Shown piece after piece: positions 24,165 to 35,555 of a DNA stretch of 64,000 nucleotides. Both the position numbers and the translations under genes were made by a program. Source of the DNA: Tetrapyrgos nigripes (lineage: Eukaryota > Basidiomycota > Agaricomycetes > Agaricales > Campanellaceae). Positions within the stretch are counted from its first letter, which is position 1, and every line of letters starts with the position of its first letter. The notes under the pieces are model-generated. The model worked only from the letters and a program-made list of their open reading frames with translations. It had not been told where the DNA came from and did not search any database. Location of the stretch: NCBI GenBank assembly GCA_013368315.1, contig JAACJM010000020.1:1-64000 (forward strand). Reading direction: 5' to 3'.

Positions 24165-24873
24165 TCAAATTGATAAAGAACAAGAACCCGATAACACACA
24201 CCAAATGAATAACGAAACATGAAACAAAGGAAAGAAGTAAGCCCCCCCCTTGCCCCCCCCCGCCCCCCAATACTCTATACCCCCACACCGTCCCCAGAAT
24301 ATAACATAAAGATACGAAGAAAAGGAGGAAATGAAGAAACCCCCAAAACAGAAAAGAAACTCACTAATAACCAGCCTCAACCACGTCCGAGTCCAACCTT
24401 CCACACCTTTTTCCTTCCCCTCGCCCGCCTTGACGAGCTGCCCCTCCCTCTGTACCCATGCTTCCACAGCGGTAGCCCCAGAGAACGCCTCATTCTCGTT
24501 AACCGTAATACTCGGCAACTGCGCCAACCTCCGCTTATCATTCCCACTTTCTGGTGTACTTTGGTTAATAGATGCAGGTGGGACTCGGACGAGGTGGGCG
24601 TGTGGTCTCATCACTGCCATTGTTGTAGGAAGGAGCCAGTTCTGAGTTATGGAGATGTTGAGGAGCCTGGAGGGCGTTGAGAAGGGTTGAAGTTAGGAGG
24701 AGGCGGGGGGTTTCTTCTGCGTAGCAAAAATGAGGGTAGAAAAAGTTGTTATTTGTATAGGCAGGAAAACACGAGAGAAAAAAAGAAGAAAAAGCGAGAT
24801 CGACAAAGAAAAACCTGGTATAAGCAAAAGCAGGGCGCAAGATAAAGTGGAAAGGATGAGTAATAGTGCATAA
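24165..24873 (-). pseudogene. Relic of unidentified gene, 3' side of the Harbinger insertion
   Basis: Minus-strand exon-like frames: FHFILRPAFAYTRFFFVDL near the element border, then SGNDKRRLAQLPSITVNENE, ATAVEAWVQREGQLVKAGE and KGVEGWTRTWLRLV. The companion part lies at 27856-28206, beyond the inserted element. A C-rich tract is at 24241-24268. Confidence 0.4.
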
Positions 24874-24910
24874 GGGCCTGTTCGGCAAAAGATTCCAAGT
24901 TACATGTACC
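24874..24910 (+). repeat. Harbinger left terminal inverted repeat
   Basis: 37 bp starting GGGCCTGTTCGGCAAAAG and ending ACATGTACC, exactly complementary to 27819-27855. It is preceded by TAA. Confidence 0.97.
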
Positions 24911-24934
24911 GGTTAATGTTAAATTTCGAGGCAC

Positions 24935-26411
24935 ATGTGTATGTACCAACCCTGGGAAAAGTCCGGGACTACCTGCAAGAAAAAAACTGACACAGTCGGT
25001 TTGACGTCCGCAATGGCCCGTACATATCACGACAACTCCTCAAGGCACTCACTGCGTGTGCCAGCACGATTCTCCTGCAACACTTGGAAACGACGCGCAT
25101 TTATAGCAACCGTGGCATCAATCGCTGTTGTTAGTGCCATCGCGGTTATTGACGCAACCTGGAACCGCCTCAATCCGGAACCATATCATACTTCTCGTTT
25201 GTCGGGTAGGGAATGGGTGGAGGAATTGATGTTTGGACATAGGAATCGTATGAGGGACTCACTAGCCTTCAGGCCAAGGGTGTTTCGGTTGCTAGAAAAG
25301 GAGTTGATTGAGAAGGGTGGATTGGTATCTAGTCGTTGGGTGGACACATCAGAGCAACTCGCTATATTCCTGTATCAGGCAGTAACAAATAATTCAGTTC
25401 GCAAGACAGCAGAACGGTTCCAGAGAAGCAATGAAACTGTTTCGAAGTGAGTTTTTTCTGCAGCCTCTCATTGCACATTGAGAGTTCACCCCAAATTAAC
25501 TACGAAAGCTCTTTTAAAGCTGTTTTGGAAGCTATCGTCTCCCCCACATTCCGTACACGCTATATGAAACTTCCTGATGGGAGTGTTACCCCCGATCGCA
25601 TTGGAAAGGACCCGAAGTTGGCTTTCTTCAAGGACGCACTCGGAGCAATCGACGGCACTCATCTCTTTGTCAAACCCCCTTCCCTGACTCGTGGTCGCTG
25701 GCGAGACCGTAACGGTAATTTGACACAGAATGTCCTTGCTGCGTGCGACTTCACGATGTTTTTTGTATTCGTTCTCGTTGGCTGGGAAGGTAGCGCTGCA
25801 GATAGCTTTCTCTACCAGGCTGCGCTAACGTCGGGTGGGCTTTCTGTACCTTCAGGAAAGTACTATTTGGCAGATGCTGGTTTTGCGAGCTGTGACACAC
25901 TCCTTGTGCCCTATCGAAATGTCTGTTACCATCTTCGAGAATGGATGGCAGGAAACCAAAGGTATGTCATAGGTGACTGTTGTACCCTTGCCATCCTGAC
26001 TGATATCACAGGCCTCAAACCAAAGAGGAACTCTTCAACCTTCGGCATGCTCAGCTTCGGAACATGATAGAACGAATTTTTGGGGTGCTCAAACGTGAGT
26101 TCAAGATGGCTGCCGAAGCAAATGAATATCCCATCCAAATTCAATGTCTGGTTCCTCTTGCGTTATGTCTCCTCCACAACTTTCTTCGCATCCATGATCC
26201 TGCTAGATGTGCAAACGAGCTGCAGCCATCTCTCCGTGACCGGCCTGTTGGAGATCCCCATGGAGATGTAGTACCTCTGTACAGTGCTGTTGCAGAGACA
26301 GAGAACGCCCGTGCCAATGCGCGCCGTGATGCTATTGCAACGGCTATGTGGAATCAGTATCAGCAAGAACTCCAAACCCGCCGTAGTACCTCTTTGCAGA
26401 GCATCATGTAG
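24935..26411 (+). CDS. Harbinger (HARBI1-like) DDE transposase
   Basis: Three exons: 24935-25446, 25509-25961 and 26012-26411, with introns of 62 and 50 nt that keep phase. The start is either 24935 (MCMYQPWEKSG) or the ATG at 25013 (MARTYHDN). The N-terminal region has a hydrophobic stretch and then a helix-turn-helix-like area (LYQAVTNNSVRKTAERFQRS). The RNase H-fold DDE domain shows D in GAIDGTH (25651), GWEGSAADS, D in YYLADAGF (25873), and E in NMIERIFGVLKREF (26070). The C-terminal part has CLLHNFLRIHDP and ends at TAG 26409-26411. These are signature motifs of PIF/Harbinger transposases. No premature stop. It would act in the nucleus, cutting the terminal repeats with help from the Myb-like partner. 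Confidence 0.93.
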
Positions 26412-26580
26412 ATGAAATAAAAAACCAATTTATTTTTGAATGAACTATCTATCAACGCCTTTACGCCAAGTTATCCATTTCATCAGCAAGCCAAAAAGAC
26501 CTAGCCATACACTCATCCTCATCTTTTGCATCGAAGCTCAGAAAGTCTTCAACGACATCATCCCCTCCATTAAGAACACG

Positions 26581-27596
26581 TCAAGCCTTGGCAAGTGACC
26601 ACGGTGACAAACCCTCCTCCTTCTTGATGGTAGACCATGCGAGGTCCTTGCGACTCTTTCGAGTGCGAGGAGTGAAACCCTTTGTCAGACTGACCAGCCC
26701 ACTTACGAGTTTGTCAACACAGTCAACGAGCTGTCCAATCTGGGCACTGGAGCTTGGGCGGACACGCTTCTTGACAGGTGTCACAGGGGGGGTGTTGTTG
26801 TGCTTGTTGCCAGCAGTAGGCGGCTGCAGAGATTGTCAACTGTCAGTCTCGGTCAGTCAAGAAGACGAATGGTCACATACAGTGTATGGCGGAAGGGCAT
26901 CCACATCACCGGCAGGTCCAGAATCATCTGCCTCTGGCTGATTAGCATCAGTTGGGTTGTCGTTATTGTTACCAGCATCTACGCCAGCTCCTGCATTGGC
27001 CTCTGGATCAGTAGAAGTAGAAGCAGAAGCACCAGCAGTGGACGAGAACGCCTGGTCTCCTTGAGCTGCTGAGTCACCAACGAGGGCATTGATGTCGTCG
27101 TAGTATGGAAAGTTATGAGTTTTGAAGTAGTTGTAATCGTCGAATTTTTTCTTCTTGCTCCCGTCCTAAATACGAAGCCATGAGCATGTATTCTAATGCA
27201 AGCAAGAGTGTGACACAGCTCGTTATAGAGCAGATTCTGCCAGACATCCTCCGTAGCTGTAACACATTTCTTCTCATCATCCCACCCAAAACCACTCAGA
27301 TTGCGTAGGTAGTTGACTGTTTTCCAAGATGCTTTGAACTACAAGCAACAAGTCAGTAGTAGGATTTTTAACATAATGCTGACACTCACCCTGTTCCAGC
27401 GAGATTTCACTTGCTGGGCATCAAAATCGTACCCGGCTTGATTGAGGTTTCCTGATATGGCCTGATAGACTTGCAGCTTGAAGTTCTTGTCTGCTTTGAC
27501 TCCAGAGGCAACAGCTCCCTTCACGCCCTCGATGAGGATATCTTCAGATGTACCATCCCACTTGGCACGAGTTGAAGCACTGCTTTTGGGAGGCAT
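26581..27596 (-). CDS. Harbinger-associated Myb/SANT-like protein
   Basis: Starts at 27596 (MPPKSSASTRAKWDGTSED). Exon 1 (27390-27596) carries the first part of a Myb/SANT-like domain (ILIEGVKGAVASGVKADKNF, QVKSRWNR). After a 51-nt intron the domain continues, FKASWKTVNYLRNLSGFGWD and VTATEDVWQNLL. The next exon begins DGSKKKKFDDYNYFKTHNFP with YYDDINALVGD and an Ala/Ser/Asp-rich linker. The last exon, PPTAGNKHNNTPPVTPVKK onward, ends SPWSLAKA at TGA 26581-26583. The second intron border is uncertain. Myb-like partners bind Harbinger subterminal DNA and help import the transposase. Divergent start positions and converging ends relative to the transposase are typical. Confidence 0.85.
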
Positions 27597-27818
27597 CGGA
27601 GAGAGACGAGTGAAGGAAATACTTCAGTGATGAGAGGTGCATGAGCAGAGGATTTATACCTGCAGTCAAGTAGCCAGAGAATATCGTAGAAAACAGCAGA
27701 AAATCTGGGCGGGGTATGAGTTGATGCGCACCGAATGCGGAACAAGTGATAAGTGGTGCAAAATGTGAAGAGTGAAAAGTGGACATGTGCTACTTTCTAA
27801 ATAAGGAGTGAATGTACT

Positions 27819-27855
27819 GGTACATGTAACTTGGAATCTTTTGCCGAACAGGCCC
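27819..27855 (-). repeat. Harbinger right terminal inverted repeat
   Basis: Exact reverse complement of 24874-24910, followed by the TAA target duplication at 27856-27858. Confidence 0.97.
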
Positions 27856-28206
27856 TAAAAAACAATAGATGAAGAACGAGAACGAGAAAGGAATTCGTTA
27901 CCCACCTTCCTTCAACCCAGCAAAAAATGCGCATATATCGACACCGACACTCTGTACCCTTCCTTCCTGAACAAGTTTCCGAACGGCGTTCCAGTGTGTG
28001 GGTGAGGGGTTGTGATGTGGGTGGATGTATAAGGGCGAGAGTGGGAAGTATTCATATGAGCGAGCGTATTGAAGGGCGGCAGTTGCAACAGATGAGTAGA
28101 GCTGGGTTGCGGTGCACAGAACAACGCGAGACGTAGATATCGATGTGGGTATGAAGGAAAGGGGAAGAGAAAAGGTGGTTAGCACGATGTATAACTGACA
28201 GTACAC
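27856..28206 (-). pseudogene. Relic of unidentified gene, 5' side of the Harbinger insertion
   Basis: Minus-strand frame with SRVVLCTATQLYSSVATAAL, then THWNAVRKLVQEGRVQSVGV and DICAFFAGLKEG before a donor-like GTGGGT. It continues across the Harbinger element in the relic at 24165-24873. Related to the pieces at 5.0, 21.8 and 22.2 kb. The WNA(V/I)RKLVQ phrase is the best shared marker. Unknown family. Confidence 0.45.
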
Positions 28207-29689
28207 TCACGGTTCATCAGGAAAAACCTCAATTGAGAATTTATACAATATACGTACAAATTTTGTAGTAGCAGTAGTATGGCAGTCAAAATTTGAAAAA
28301 ATCTGTTCACACTCGGATTTATTTGGTTGTACTCTGCTGTATGTGCAAAATCGTTGACATGTTTGGAGGTTTTCGGCTTACCAGTGATGCTGAACTTGTA
28401 CAGTAGTGATCTCAGCGGAGAGACTTACGCAATGCCGCCGATGGGTGCAAATGCAGGATACAAAGGAATACAGGTAAAATCTGAATGCATTGGTAAAGTA
28501 CTTACATGGAGTACATAGAGCAGTAAAATCAACAAGTCTTATATGCGTAGTCGTACCACTTTATATCCTCCAATTATCACTGTTGCAACTATATTTTGAA
28601 GGTTCCATGCATGATCTACATACGGCGTTAACATCAGAAGCTGCGGGAAGTGGACAAGGAAAATAGTGTACTCACATGAGCAATATTCAAATGGCTAAAA
28701 CACATTGGTGGGGTCAGACGAGCTTGAAGGTATACATTCGTCGTTGGCGATACAAGTTTTGTCACAATGAGAAGCGAAGGTGTGGCTTGATTGACGTCAT
28801 TGACTATACAGTTACGCGTGTCGGAGCTCGAATACACGATCACATGCGGAGTTGGTTGATTTTTGCTATGCTTTCCTTCTTCCTTCCCTCCATCCGCTTC
28901 TCCCTCCAGTTCGTTCTTCTCTGTTCTCCAAGACCTTTCCTGTCCTTTTTCGAGATGCGCTCTTCTGGCTCCAGTGATGCACAGCATATCTACGTCAGTT
29001 GTTGGAAATATTCCTCATTCAATACTATATATTATAGGTGCGCAATTTTTCACGTCATGTCCGCCGGCTGCTGATGTATGTGTTGTTGTCTTTCTCTTGA
29101 ATCTAGACCTGGTATAGGGGCACTGTATTCCTTCTTCTAGTGTCTGGCTTGCAACCGGTATGTCTGTCATTGCTTTCATAACTACATCGTTCACTGATTA
29201 CTTGATATATGCCATACAGTCATTACACCCAATGGTTATACATATGGCGTGCGTCATGTAGGTCTGGTAAGTGCATTGTACCCTTGTCCTAACTTGGCCA
29301 TTGATTGATCCTCTTTATTGTAGTGCGACAATCTCTTAATGTGATGATATCTTGTTGAACAGGGATCGTTGGTTGCGAAGATTCTTGGGAGCTGCGTAGG
29401 GTTGATGTATGTACGTAGTGTCATGTATTTGGTATGCCAGGTCAATATACAACTGTTTTCTTCTCCATCCCTTCGTTTCGTTGTGAAATTTCTATGCAAA
29501 AACTGAGTAAAATCTTACGAGGATTGTGTCGTTTATTGTTTTTATTTATGTGACATCCTGCATAATTCTCACCAAATTCACAGGGGGTCTGATGGAAGTG
29601 GATAAAATACTACCATATTGTAAAATTGGTATTTTTTCGTCACATTTCTACCATTTACGACAATATGTGACCAAATTTTCAGATGAGGT
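28207..29689. other. No gene supported
   Basis: Several short frames occur on both strands, and GT...AG intron-like intervals around 28.9-29.3 kb hint at a gene, but no domain or paralogue in the window supports one. No repeats noticed. Confidence 0.4.
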
Positions 29690-29950
29690 CTTTCCTGATG
29701 TTATCGCAACCAAGCAAGTCAAAATCTCCTCTATGGTTTCGTTGACGGTTGCTCGGACTTTGCTGGGGAAGTAGCGGTCGGTGGAGTAGCAATCGGTGGA
29801 GTATTCAAGTGGGACAAGTTGGTAAGAGAGGCAGGAAAGGCGAGTTAGTCAAAACCGTGGCCCGTTACGCATCAACGCGTCTGCGGTTTCGGCTATTTCG
29901 GATATTTCGGAACGGCTTCGGATTTCTTTTCCGATTTCGATGCACGTCTC
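29690..29950 (-). pseudogene. Exon fragment with KVRATVNETVE-type block, copy 4
   Basis: Contains the same nucleotide block as 22390-22470 (CAAGCAAGTCAAAATCTCCT then GTTTCGTTGAC), then GTAAGAGAGGCAGGAAAGGC and the CTGCGGTTTCGGCTATTTCGG block also seen at 6080 and 17470. It is a short dispersed piece of the same unidentified gene with its upstream flank. Confidence 0.5.
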
Positions 29951-30549
29951 CGTGACTCTCATATCCTCCCTTGTCTCCTTCTTGGCCGCCTTACTCACTT
30001 TCATTGCGTTCATCATCGACATCGCGCTATTTGCTTTCGTTCACCACGAGGCTGGAAACGTAAATGACGTAGGTGCAAATGTGAATACCGCCCCTGGTAC
30101 GTAACTTAACTTTTTCGAAAAAAAAGTGCTTCATTACTGATTGGTTCTCATCCCTCTTTTCTCTCCTTTCTCTCCTTATCCTCGATTCATGTTGCGCGAA
30201 GACCGACGCATTTGCGATATCGACACGCTTTGAATCCCCCAAAACTGGGCTTCCATCGATACGCGACTGATGCGCCCTTATTTGTACCCCTAATATTGTC
30301 ATCAACCTCGTCATCGTCTCACAACCCTGTCATTATATCTTCATATCCGCTCTATCAAAATCACGACACATATGCCTTTCATCTCATTTTATTGCATCAA
30401 CGTCCAACCTGCATGCATTCCACGTCGCCCTTGTATTCATATACTGTACGCCTACATGTCCACACGCTTCCTTATCTCAATCGTCTCCAGGCTTCTGACC
30501 CTACTTGCAGGGTGTACGGTCTGTTTCGGAAGGAGAAGAGATAGGATGG
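29951..30549. other. No gene supported
   Basis: Open frames up to 110 codons without motifs. A minus-strand frame at 30027-30314 is basic and charged (ESRIRRERREKRDENQ) but has no supporting homologue. The right end is the target of the MITE that follows. Confidence 0.35.
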
Positions 30550-30557
30550 CGGGTGCG

Positions 30558-31212
30558 TAGGGCTCCGCACCGTCCAGTAATACTGGTACGCCCGTAAATT
30601 TTACGGGCTCAGTACTGGTACGGTATACCCGTACCCGTAATCGTACTGGTTCATTTCGAAGCCTGTACGGTACTGGACGGGTACGGGTACGGCAGTAATA
30701 CTGGATACGGGTCTGTACTGGTGCAGCTGAGGAAAATTATAAAGAAGACTTACCTTCTAGTGGCTTCGTGCTGATCTTGAGAGCTATACAAGTTAGTAGG
30801 AGGACAAAAATCGAGGTTGTGCTCACCAAGATGGCTTTCTGAAAGTTTTCACTTGACTTCGCATCTCATTGACATCTGAACAATACTGCATCAAGACCAT
30901 TTTTCATCAGAATTTGCTCGAAGATGCTCTCCGGGCTTGAATTTTGCAGTATGGCAAGCACTTTATTTACGAGAAATTACCCAAACTAAGCAAAACGGTC
31001 AAAAAATCGATACAAAACTCGTCACCGAGGCTTGACCGACCCGTATACCGTAAAACCCGTAATACGGCCATAAAGAAGACGGTTATATACGGGCTGAACC
31101 CGTACCGTACAACCCCGTATTTCTTGATCAGAAAGTCACATACGGTACGGGACCGTATCCGTTGTACGGTACCAGTACAAACCGTACAGTACTGGTACGG
31201 CGCGGAGCCCTA
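30558..31212. mobile_element. hAT-like MITE with GTACGG/CCGTAC-rich ends
   Basis: The 655 bp element begins TAGGGCTCCGC and ends GCGGAGCCCTA. Probable 8-bp target duplications flank it: CGGGTGCG (30550-30557) and CTGGTGCG (31213-31220), differing at one base. Both ends carry many ACTGGTAC, CCGTAC and GTACGG motifs. There is no coding capacity. TAGGG-type ends plus 8-bp duplication point to the hAT superfamily. Confidence 0.75.
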
Positions 31213-32635
31213 CTGGTGCGACTGCGCCGGATTATCCCATCACGGAGAAGAGAGGAATTTTCTCGAGATTTAGGAGGAATTAGGTATTGTTTACTCAGGT
31301 GATGGGATAAGGAGGATGTGGAACAATGGATGAATGAGATAGGATCTACTGAGACAGTGGCGCGTACGGGCATGCATATACCTAAATCTTTTAGACTCGT
31401 CACATGACGATTTGTTATGGGACAAGTTTGTCTTTTCTCGATTCCGGGTTCTAGATATCACTATACCTTGTTTTTTGTTCCTGAGCGATCTGAATGATTT
31501 TGTTACGACTAGGACTCTATTCGCTTGCTTCTGCGTTTCGCTTTTAGTGTCTTTTCTTCGTGTATAATGTCACTCTTGCGCCGACCCATGAATTCATTGA
31601 ATTCGTTGGAGACACTAAATAACTGTTATGAACACAAGCCGAGGACTAGGACTCCTTCCTTTCTTTCCTCCTCGACCATCACTTCGCTTGCCTGCTCCTT
31701 TTCCCCCTTCCCTCCCCAGCTATACCACCATCGTCACGACCAGTGTATACCAGCGAAGCCCAGAGGAAAGCAACTCGCATTGTTGACCTGACTATTCTCC
31801 CTACGATGACGAAGTTCTGTCTCTTATAGTTTCTAGTGAGCATTGAGCATGGCTTGCTCGTACTATGCATCTTAGTATTGCACTGTAAAAACGAATAGAA
31901 AACAAGGAAAACACGCTAAAGGTACAATCAACACGACCATAGATTATATGCCTTACGCCATAATCACCCCGATCTCAAGTCTACCCCCTCGCTCCTGGCG
32001 TGCCCATACGGAACATTGAATTGTGGTAGGGTGTATAGCAGCCGGTGGCTGGAGACCAAAACAGTACCCGAAACCGCGTCGCCACACAAAAAAAAAATGA
32101 AAATAGAAACGTAAAAAAAACCAAGCCGAGAAGTAATTTGAGACCAACGGCATGGACGAGACGGATCCGCTTCCTTCCAAAATGCAGGGGGGAATTCCGA
32201 CCAGTGCCACTGGATAATCCCCCGTCCTCGTTCTGAAGAAAAAGAAAGAAGTGGAAATTGACGTCATTCGGGAAAGCGAAAAAAGTAGAGAAAAACTCGG
32301 ACGAGAAGTCAAGAAGGAATTGATGCCGCCTTGAGTTTCTTGTACTATGCTGCCGTTGCGTGTAGCGTGAGGGACACAATTTTCCACGATCTACATCGTC
32401 GTTTGGGTTAAAGTTTGAAGAGCATATGGAAGTGCTGTTGGCAATCACCCCCCTACTCCCCCATTCCTTCCCCCATGGATAACGGCAATCCCCCTCCACA
32501 CTACTTGACCATAAGCAAATACCAACGATGCGATCCTAGGCCTTTATACTTTTCTTTCTTTTTCTTTTTCTCCAGATCTTAACCCCCCCATTTCCCCCAC
32601 ACTGGTTTTTGTCAGTGAAAGGTACACTGGCTCCA
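31213..32635. other. No gene supported
   Basis: Overlapping minus-strand frames at 31953-32499 are Phe/Leu-rich and probably represent pyrimidine-rich sequence rather than a gene. An A-run lies at 32088-32096. Nothing else recognised. Confidence 0.4.
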
Positions 32636-32800
32636 AACTGGACCTGGGATTTGCCGCTCCTGCACCATCATATCAATATATTTAATTGGCGCCTATAAAT
32701 CATTAATGGGATTCACGATGGAGATAGAGAGTCTCAGGAAGTCAGTGGGAGCAATTCTGTTATGTTTGATCTGGAAATTTATGTATAGTGAGAGATAATT
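32636..32800 (+). pseudogene. Degraded 3' end of a VWRAW membrane-protein gene, copy 4
   Basis: CTGGGATTTGCCGCTCCTGC, then TCAGGAAGTCAGTGGGAGC and GATCTGGAAATTTATG, follow the order of the last exon and 3' flank of the copies at 8.1 and 19.9 kb. The middle is disrupted by deletions and substitutions, and no reading frame survives. Confidence 0.6.
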
Positions 32801-33102
32801 GAAGGGAGGCTGGAATTCATTAATTAGAAAACACTACCCCAGTTGTTTACCATTATGTAGATAGATAGTCAGATAGATACACGCCAAGTGGCCCCTTTAG
32901 GACCCGGCGGGGTGGCGTAATACATGGTCTCTACTTACTTCCCTCTACAACTTGTTTTCCCTGAATTAACTTCAAGTTTTACAAATTCATAGGAAGAGAT
33001 CCAGTGATCCAACAGAAGTGTACTGAAGCAAACAGATATATTCAGATAGATAAGTAGCCACTGGATTATGAAGGTATATATATAATCTCTGGTACAAACC
33101 TG

Positions 33103-33384
33103 TTAATCAAAACCATCATCTCCATCCCAAAATCCAGATACAAGTAACACCCTTCCATAAGCATAATGTTCCCACAGTCTGCAGAACCCATCCTGGACAT
33201 CGAAGTCAGCATTAAACAGAGAACCGAGAAGGAGAGGACCAGATCTAGATACATACATAGCTATTCCGAATGTGATCCACACCCATGCTGCTACAGCGTC
33301 GCCGTCACACATAACCCAAAGAAGAATGGCGAGCACGAGCGGGAAAACGCTAGGGAACACCAGTGAAAATAGCCTCAGTAGCAC
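33103..33384 (-). CDS. Possible exon of a membrane protein
   Basis: A 93-codon minus-strand frame with two hydrophobic stretches (FPLVLAILLWVMCDG and VAAWVWITFGIAMYV) and an aromatic tail (GRVLLVSGFWDGDDGFD). A donor-like GTACGT lies beyond 33384 on the complementary strand. It could be an exon of an unrecognised membrane gene or chance sequence. Confidence 0.25.
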   Translation of the reverse strand: MLLRLFSLVFPSVFPLVLAILLWVMCDGDAVAAWVWITFGIAMYVSRSGPLLLGSLFNADFDVQDGFCRLWEHYAYGRVLLVSGFWDGDDGFD

Positions 33385-35555
33385 TGGTAGCAGAGGATTA
33401 AAGTGGAAAGGCTACTACGTACCTGGGATGAGAATACTAAAATACATATGTCGTGTGCAATGCGTGGCGGGCAGCACGACGAATCAACAATCTGGAAAGA
33501 GGTCAAATATTATATGTTAGTAAGATCAATTGAAGCAGCATACAAGAAGCATGCATACATATATATACCCAGTCCCACCGCTTGGCAGCCAGTGGATAAC
33601 AGACCCAGAAGGTATTTCGTTATCTTGAGGACCTGTTCGCAAAGGGTCTATCATGGAGAGAGGAAGGCAGTAGGGGGAGATCCAGTTCGGATAATAGACC
33701 AGGACTGTGACGCCAAGTTTAGCTGTCATTTCCCTGGCATTGAATCGAGGTGGAGGAGGGGTAGATGGGGTTGTTCTGGACGAGCATGAGAACCTGAGGC
33801 AGAAGTGAGTAAGGATCTAAAGGCGTTGCAAGATAGCGAAAAGAGTGATCAACAGGGGGAATTACGAGGCCGAAGAATGAGGCTGAGTTCTTAACACTCA
33901 GTTTCTACTTGTGGCTATACGAGTTGTTCCCGGTTTTTTCCGTGCCATTCTTTCCGATTTGTCCCTCATCATATCCGCCACGTTTACGTATATCCGCTCC
34001 ATTGTCTAACACTCTAACGGCGATCGATCCCGCAATATGCTCGGTTTAGAGACCGCTCTGACAATGTTTTTAATATGTGAAGGAATCTGGATACGGAGGG
34101 AGACATTAACGTTCGTTGCCATGGTAGGTACTAGGCATGTGTGGAGGATGTCGATGAGGTCGGAAATTGAGATTCTGAGCGGAGAAAGTGAGGTTTTTTT
34201 ACTCAGTCTGTGACAATATAGACTAAGGATGATCGATACAGTATCATTGTTCCAGGTTTCACAATTCGACCCCTTCCAATACGCCTGTCCATTCACGCGT
34301 TTCTATCATCCCCCTTCCTTACACCCGGGATCCATCAAGTACTATCCAACATCTCCACGTTTCCCCATGTAGAACCCAATAATCCCACCGTCCACGCTCT
34401 CAACGCTCTCCTCCACTCCCTTGTCTTCACCCATCAACGACCGGTATACGTAACGAGCATCTGAGACTCATCATCAGCGTCTGCAAGTCCCAGATGCAGC
34501 GAGTTGTCGGTTTTGGATGCTGGATGACGTGTCTGGTGTACAAGGCTGATTTATCATTTATGGGTCAACGGCTTGGATGGGACGGCTTCAGCTCACAGAT
34601 ACCGTCGTCAACGCAGTCGTGATAACCGTCTAATTTTTGGCTAGACGCGAACCCTAAGAGGAAGAGGTGTCCACGGGATTTGAAGGTGGACTACGACTGG
34701 TGAGAAGGTGGGAAGGTGAGTTAGGTGATGGAATCTGGGGATCATCGAACCCAAGAAGGGCTAAGATGAGACATGAAGTGACAGAGAGGGAGGGGTAATG
34801 GCGCAATATAATAGGGATTCTAGGTGAGTTCATCCGTCGTGAAATGTTTTTGCATGCTAACATATGATTATTACCATGAAGGACCACCGTCCCTACGTAT
34901 CCTATTCCATCTTCAATCGATCGCCTAACCCTATACTCTCCTACCTCCCAGTCGGTTTTTCCATCAATGATCTTCAGTATCCTCTATCCCTCTCGCCGCT
35001 GGATAGCTTCACGGGATAATCCAGACGATGTCAACTTTCAGGAGTTATTTTTCCCGTTTATGTCCTCATACTCTCTTCCATCCGTCGTCTATCTCAACTT
35101 TTCACTCTCCTCATCACATTGGGAACGGAGATGGGTGGCTTTGTTGAGTGTAGGTTCTTAATATGGGTCGTCTACCAAGGATGCTAATCACGATGGCGTT
35201 GTATCTACGACAGGGATCCCACCTATGCCATTCAGGACGGATATGTACCAAGCATCACCTTAGTTACAGGTAGTCGAATATACCAACTACATTTTTGTCA
35301 GCGGCTCTGGGTAAATACATCCGAGAGGGGCATCCCACGGCGGCTTTTTCCCTTTCTTTCATCCAACGGCTGTAGCCTCAGAGCCTGTTATTGGGACTGC
35401 TTGAGGAACGAGCTTATGTCCATCACTACATTTGGATTGCTGAGAGTTCAGTATTTCTGTTTGGTGGTTTTATGCTGAGTCCATCGCACTAGTGTGGCTT
35501 TCTCAAATTGCGTCCGTGGCTATGATCCGAGTCACGACTCACTCTTGCGGCTTTT
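33385..35555. other. No gene supported
   Basis: Short frames with no motif. Low-complexity pyrimidine- and purine-rich patches around 34.6-35.1 kb. The region may contain the unlocated 5' end of the Helitron, but no terminal sequence could be fixed. Confidence 0.4.

Larger units (their letters stand above)
24874..27855. mobile_element. PIF/Harbinger transposon, complete
   Basis: The 2,982 bp element has 37-bp perfect terminal inverted repeats (24874-24910 and 27819-27855) beginning GGGCCTGTTCGGC. It is flanked by the 3-bp duplication TAA at 24871-24873 and 27856-27858, the usual TTA/TAA target of this superfamily. It holds a plus-strand DDE transposase and a minus-strand Myb/SANT-like gene whose 3' ends converge. 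Both frames look intact after splicing, so the copy is young and possibly autonomous. The paralogous sequence at about 21.7 kb lacks the element. Confidence 0.95.

Noticed and set aside
28676..29117. Plus-strand frame of 132 codons
   Set aside because: No domain, poor codon pattern and several intron-like interruptions, so not supported as a gene.
31953..32499. Overlapping Phe/Ser-rich minus-strand frames
   Set aside because: Two overlapping frames in pyrimidine-rich DNA with no motif; probably compositional.
32880..32920. tRNA-like GC-rich stretch
   Set aside because: No cloverleaf with plausible anticodon arm or T-loop could be drawn.
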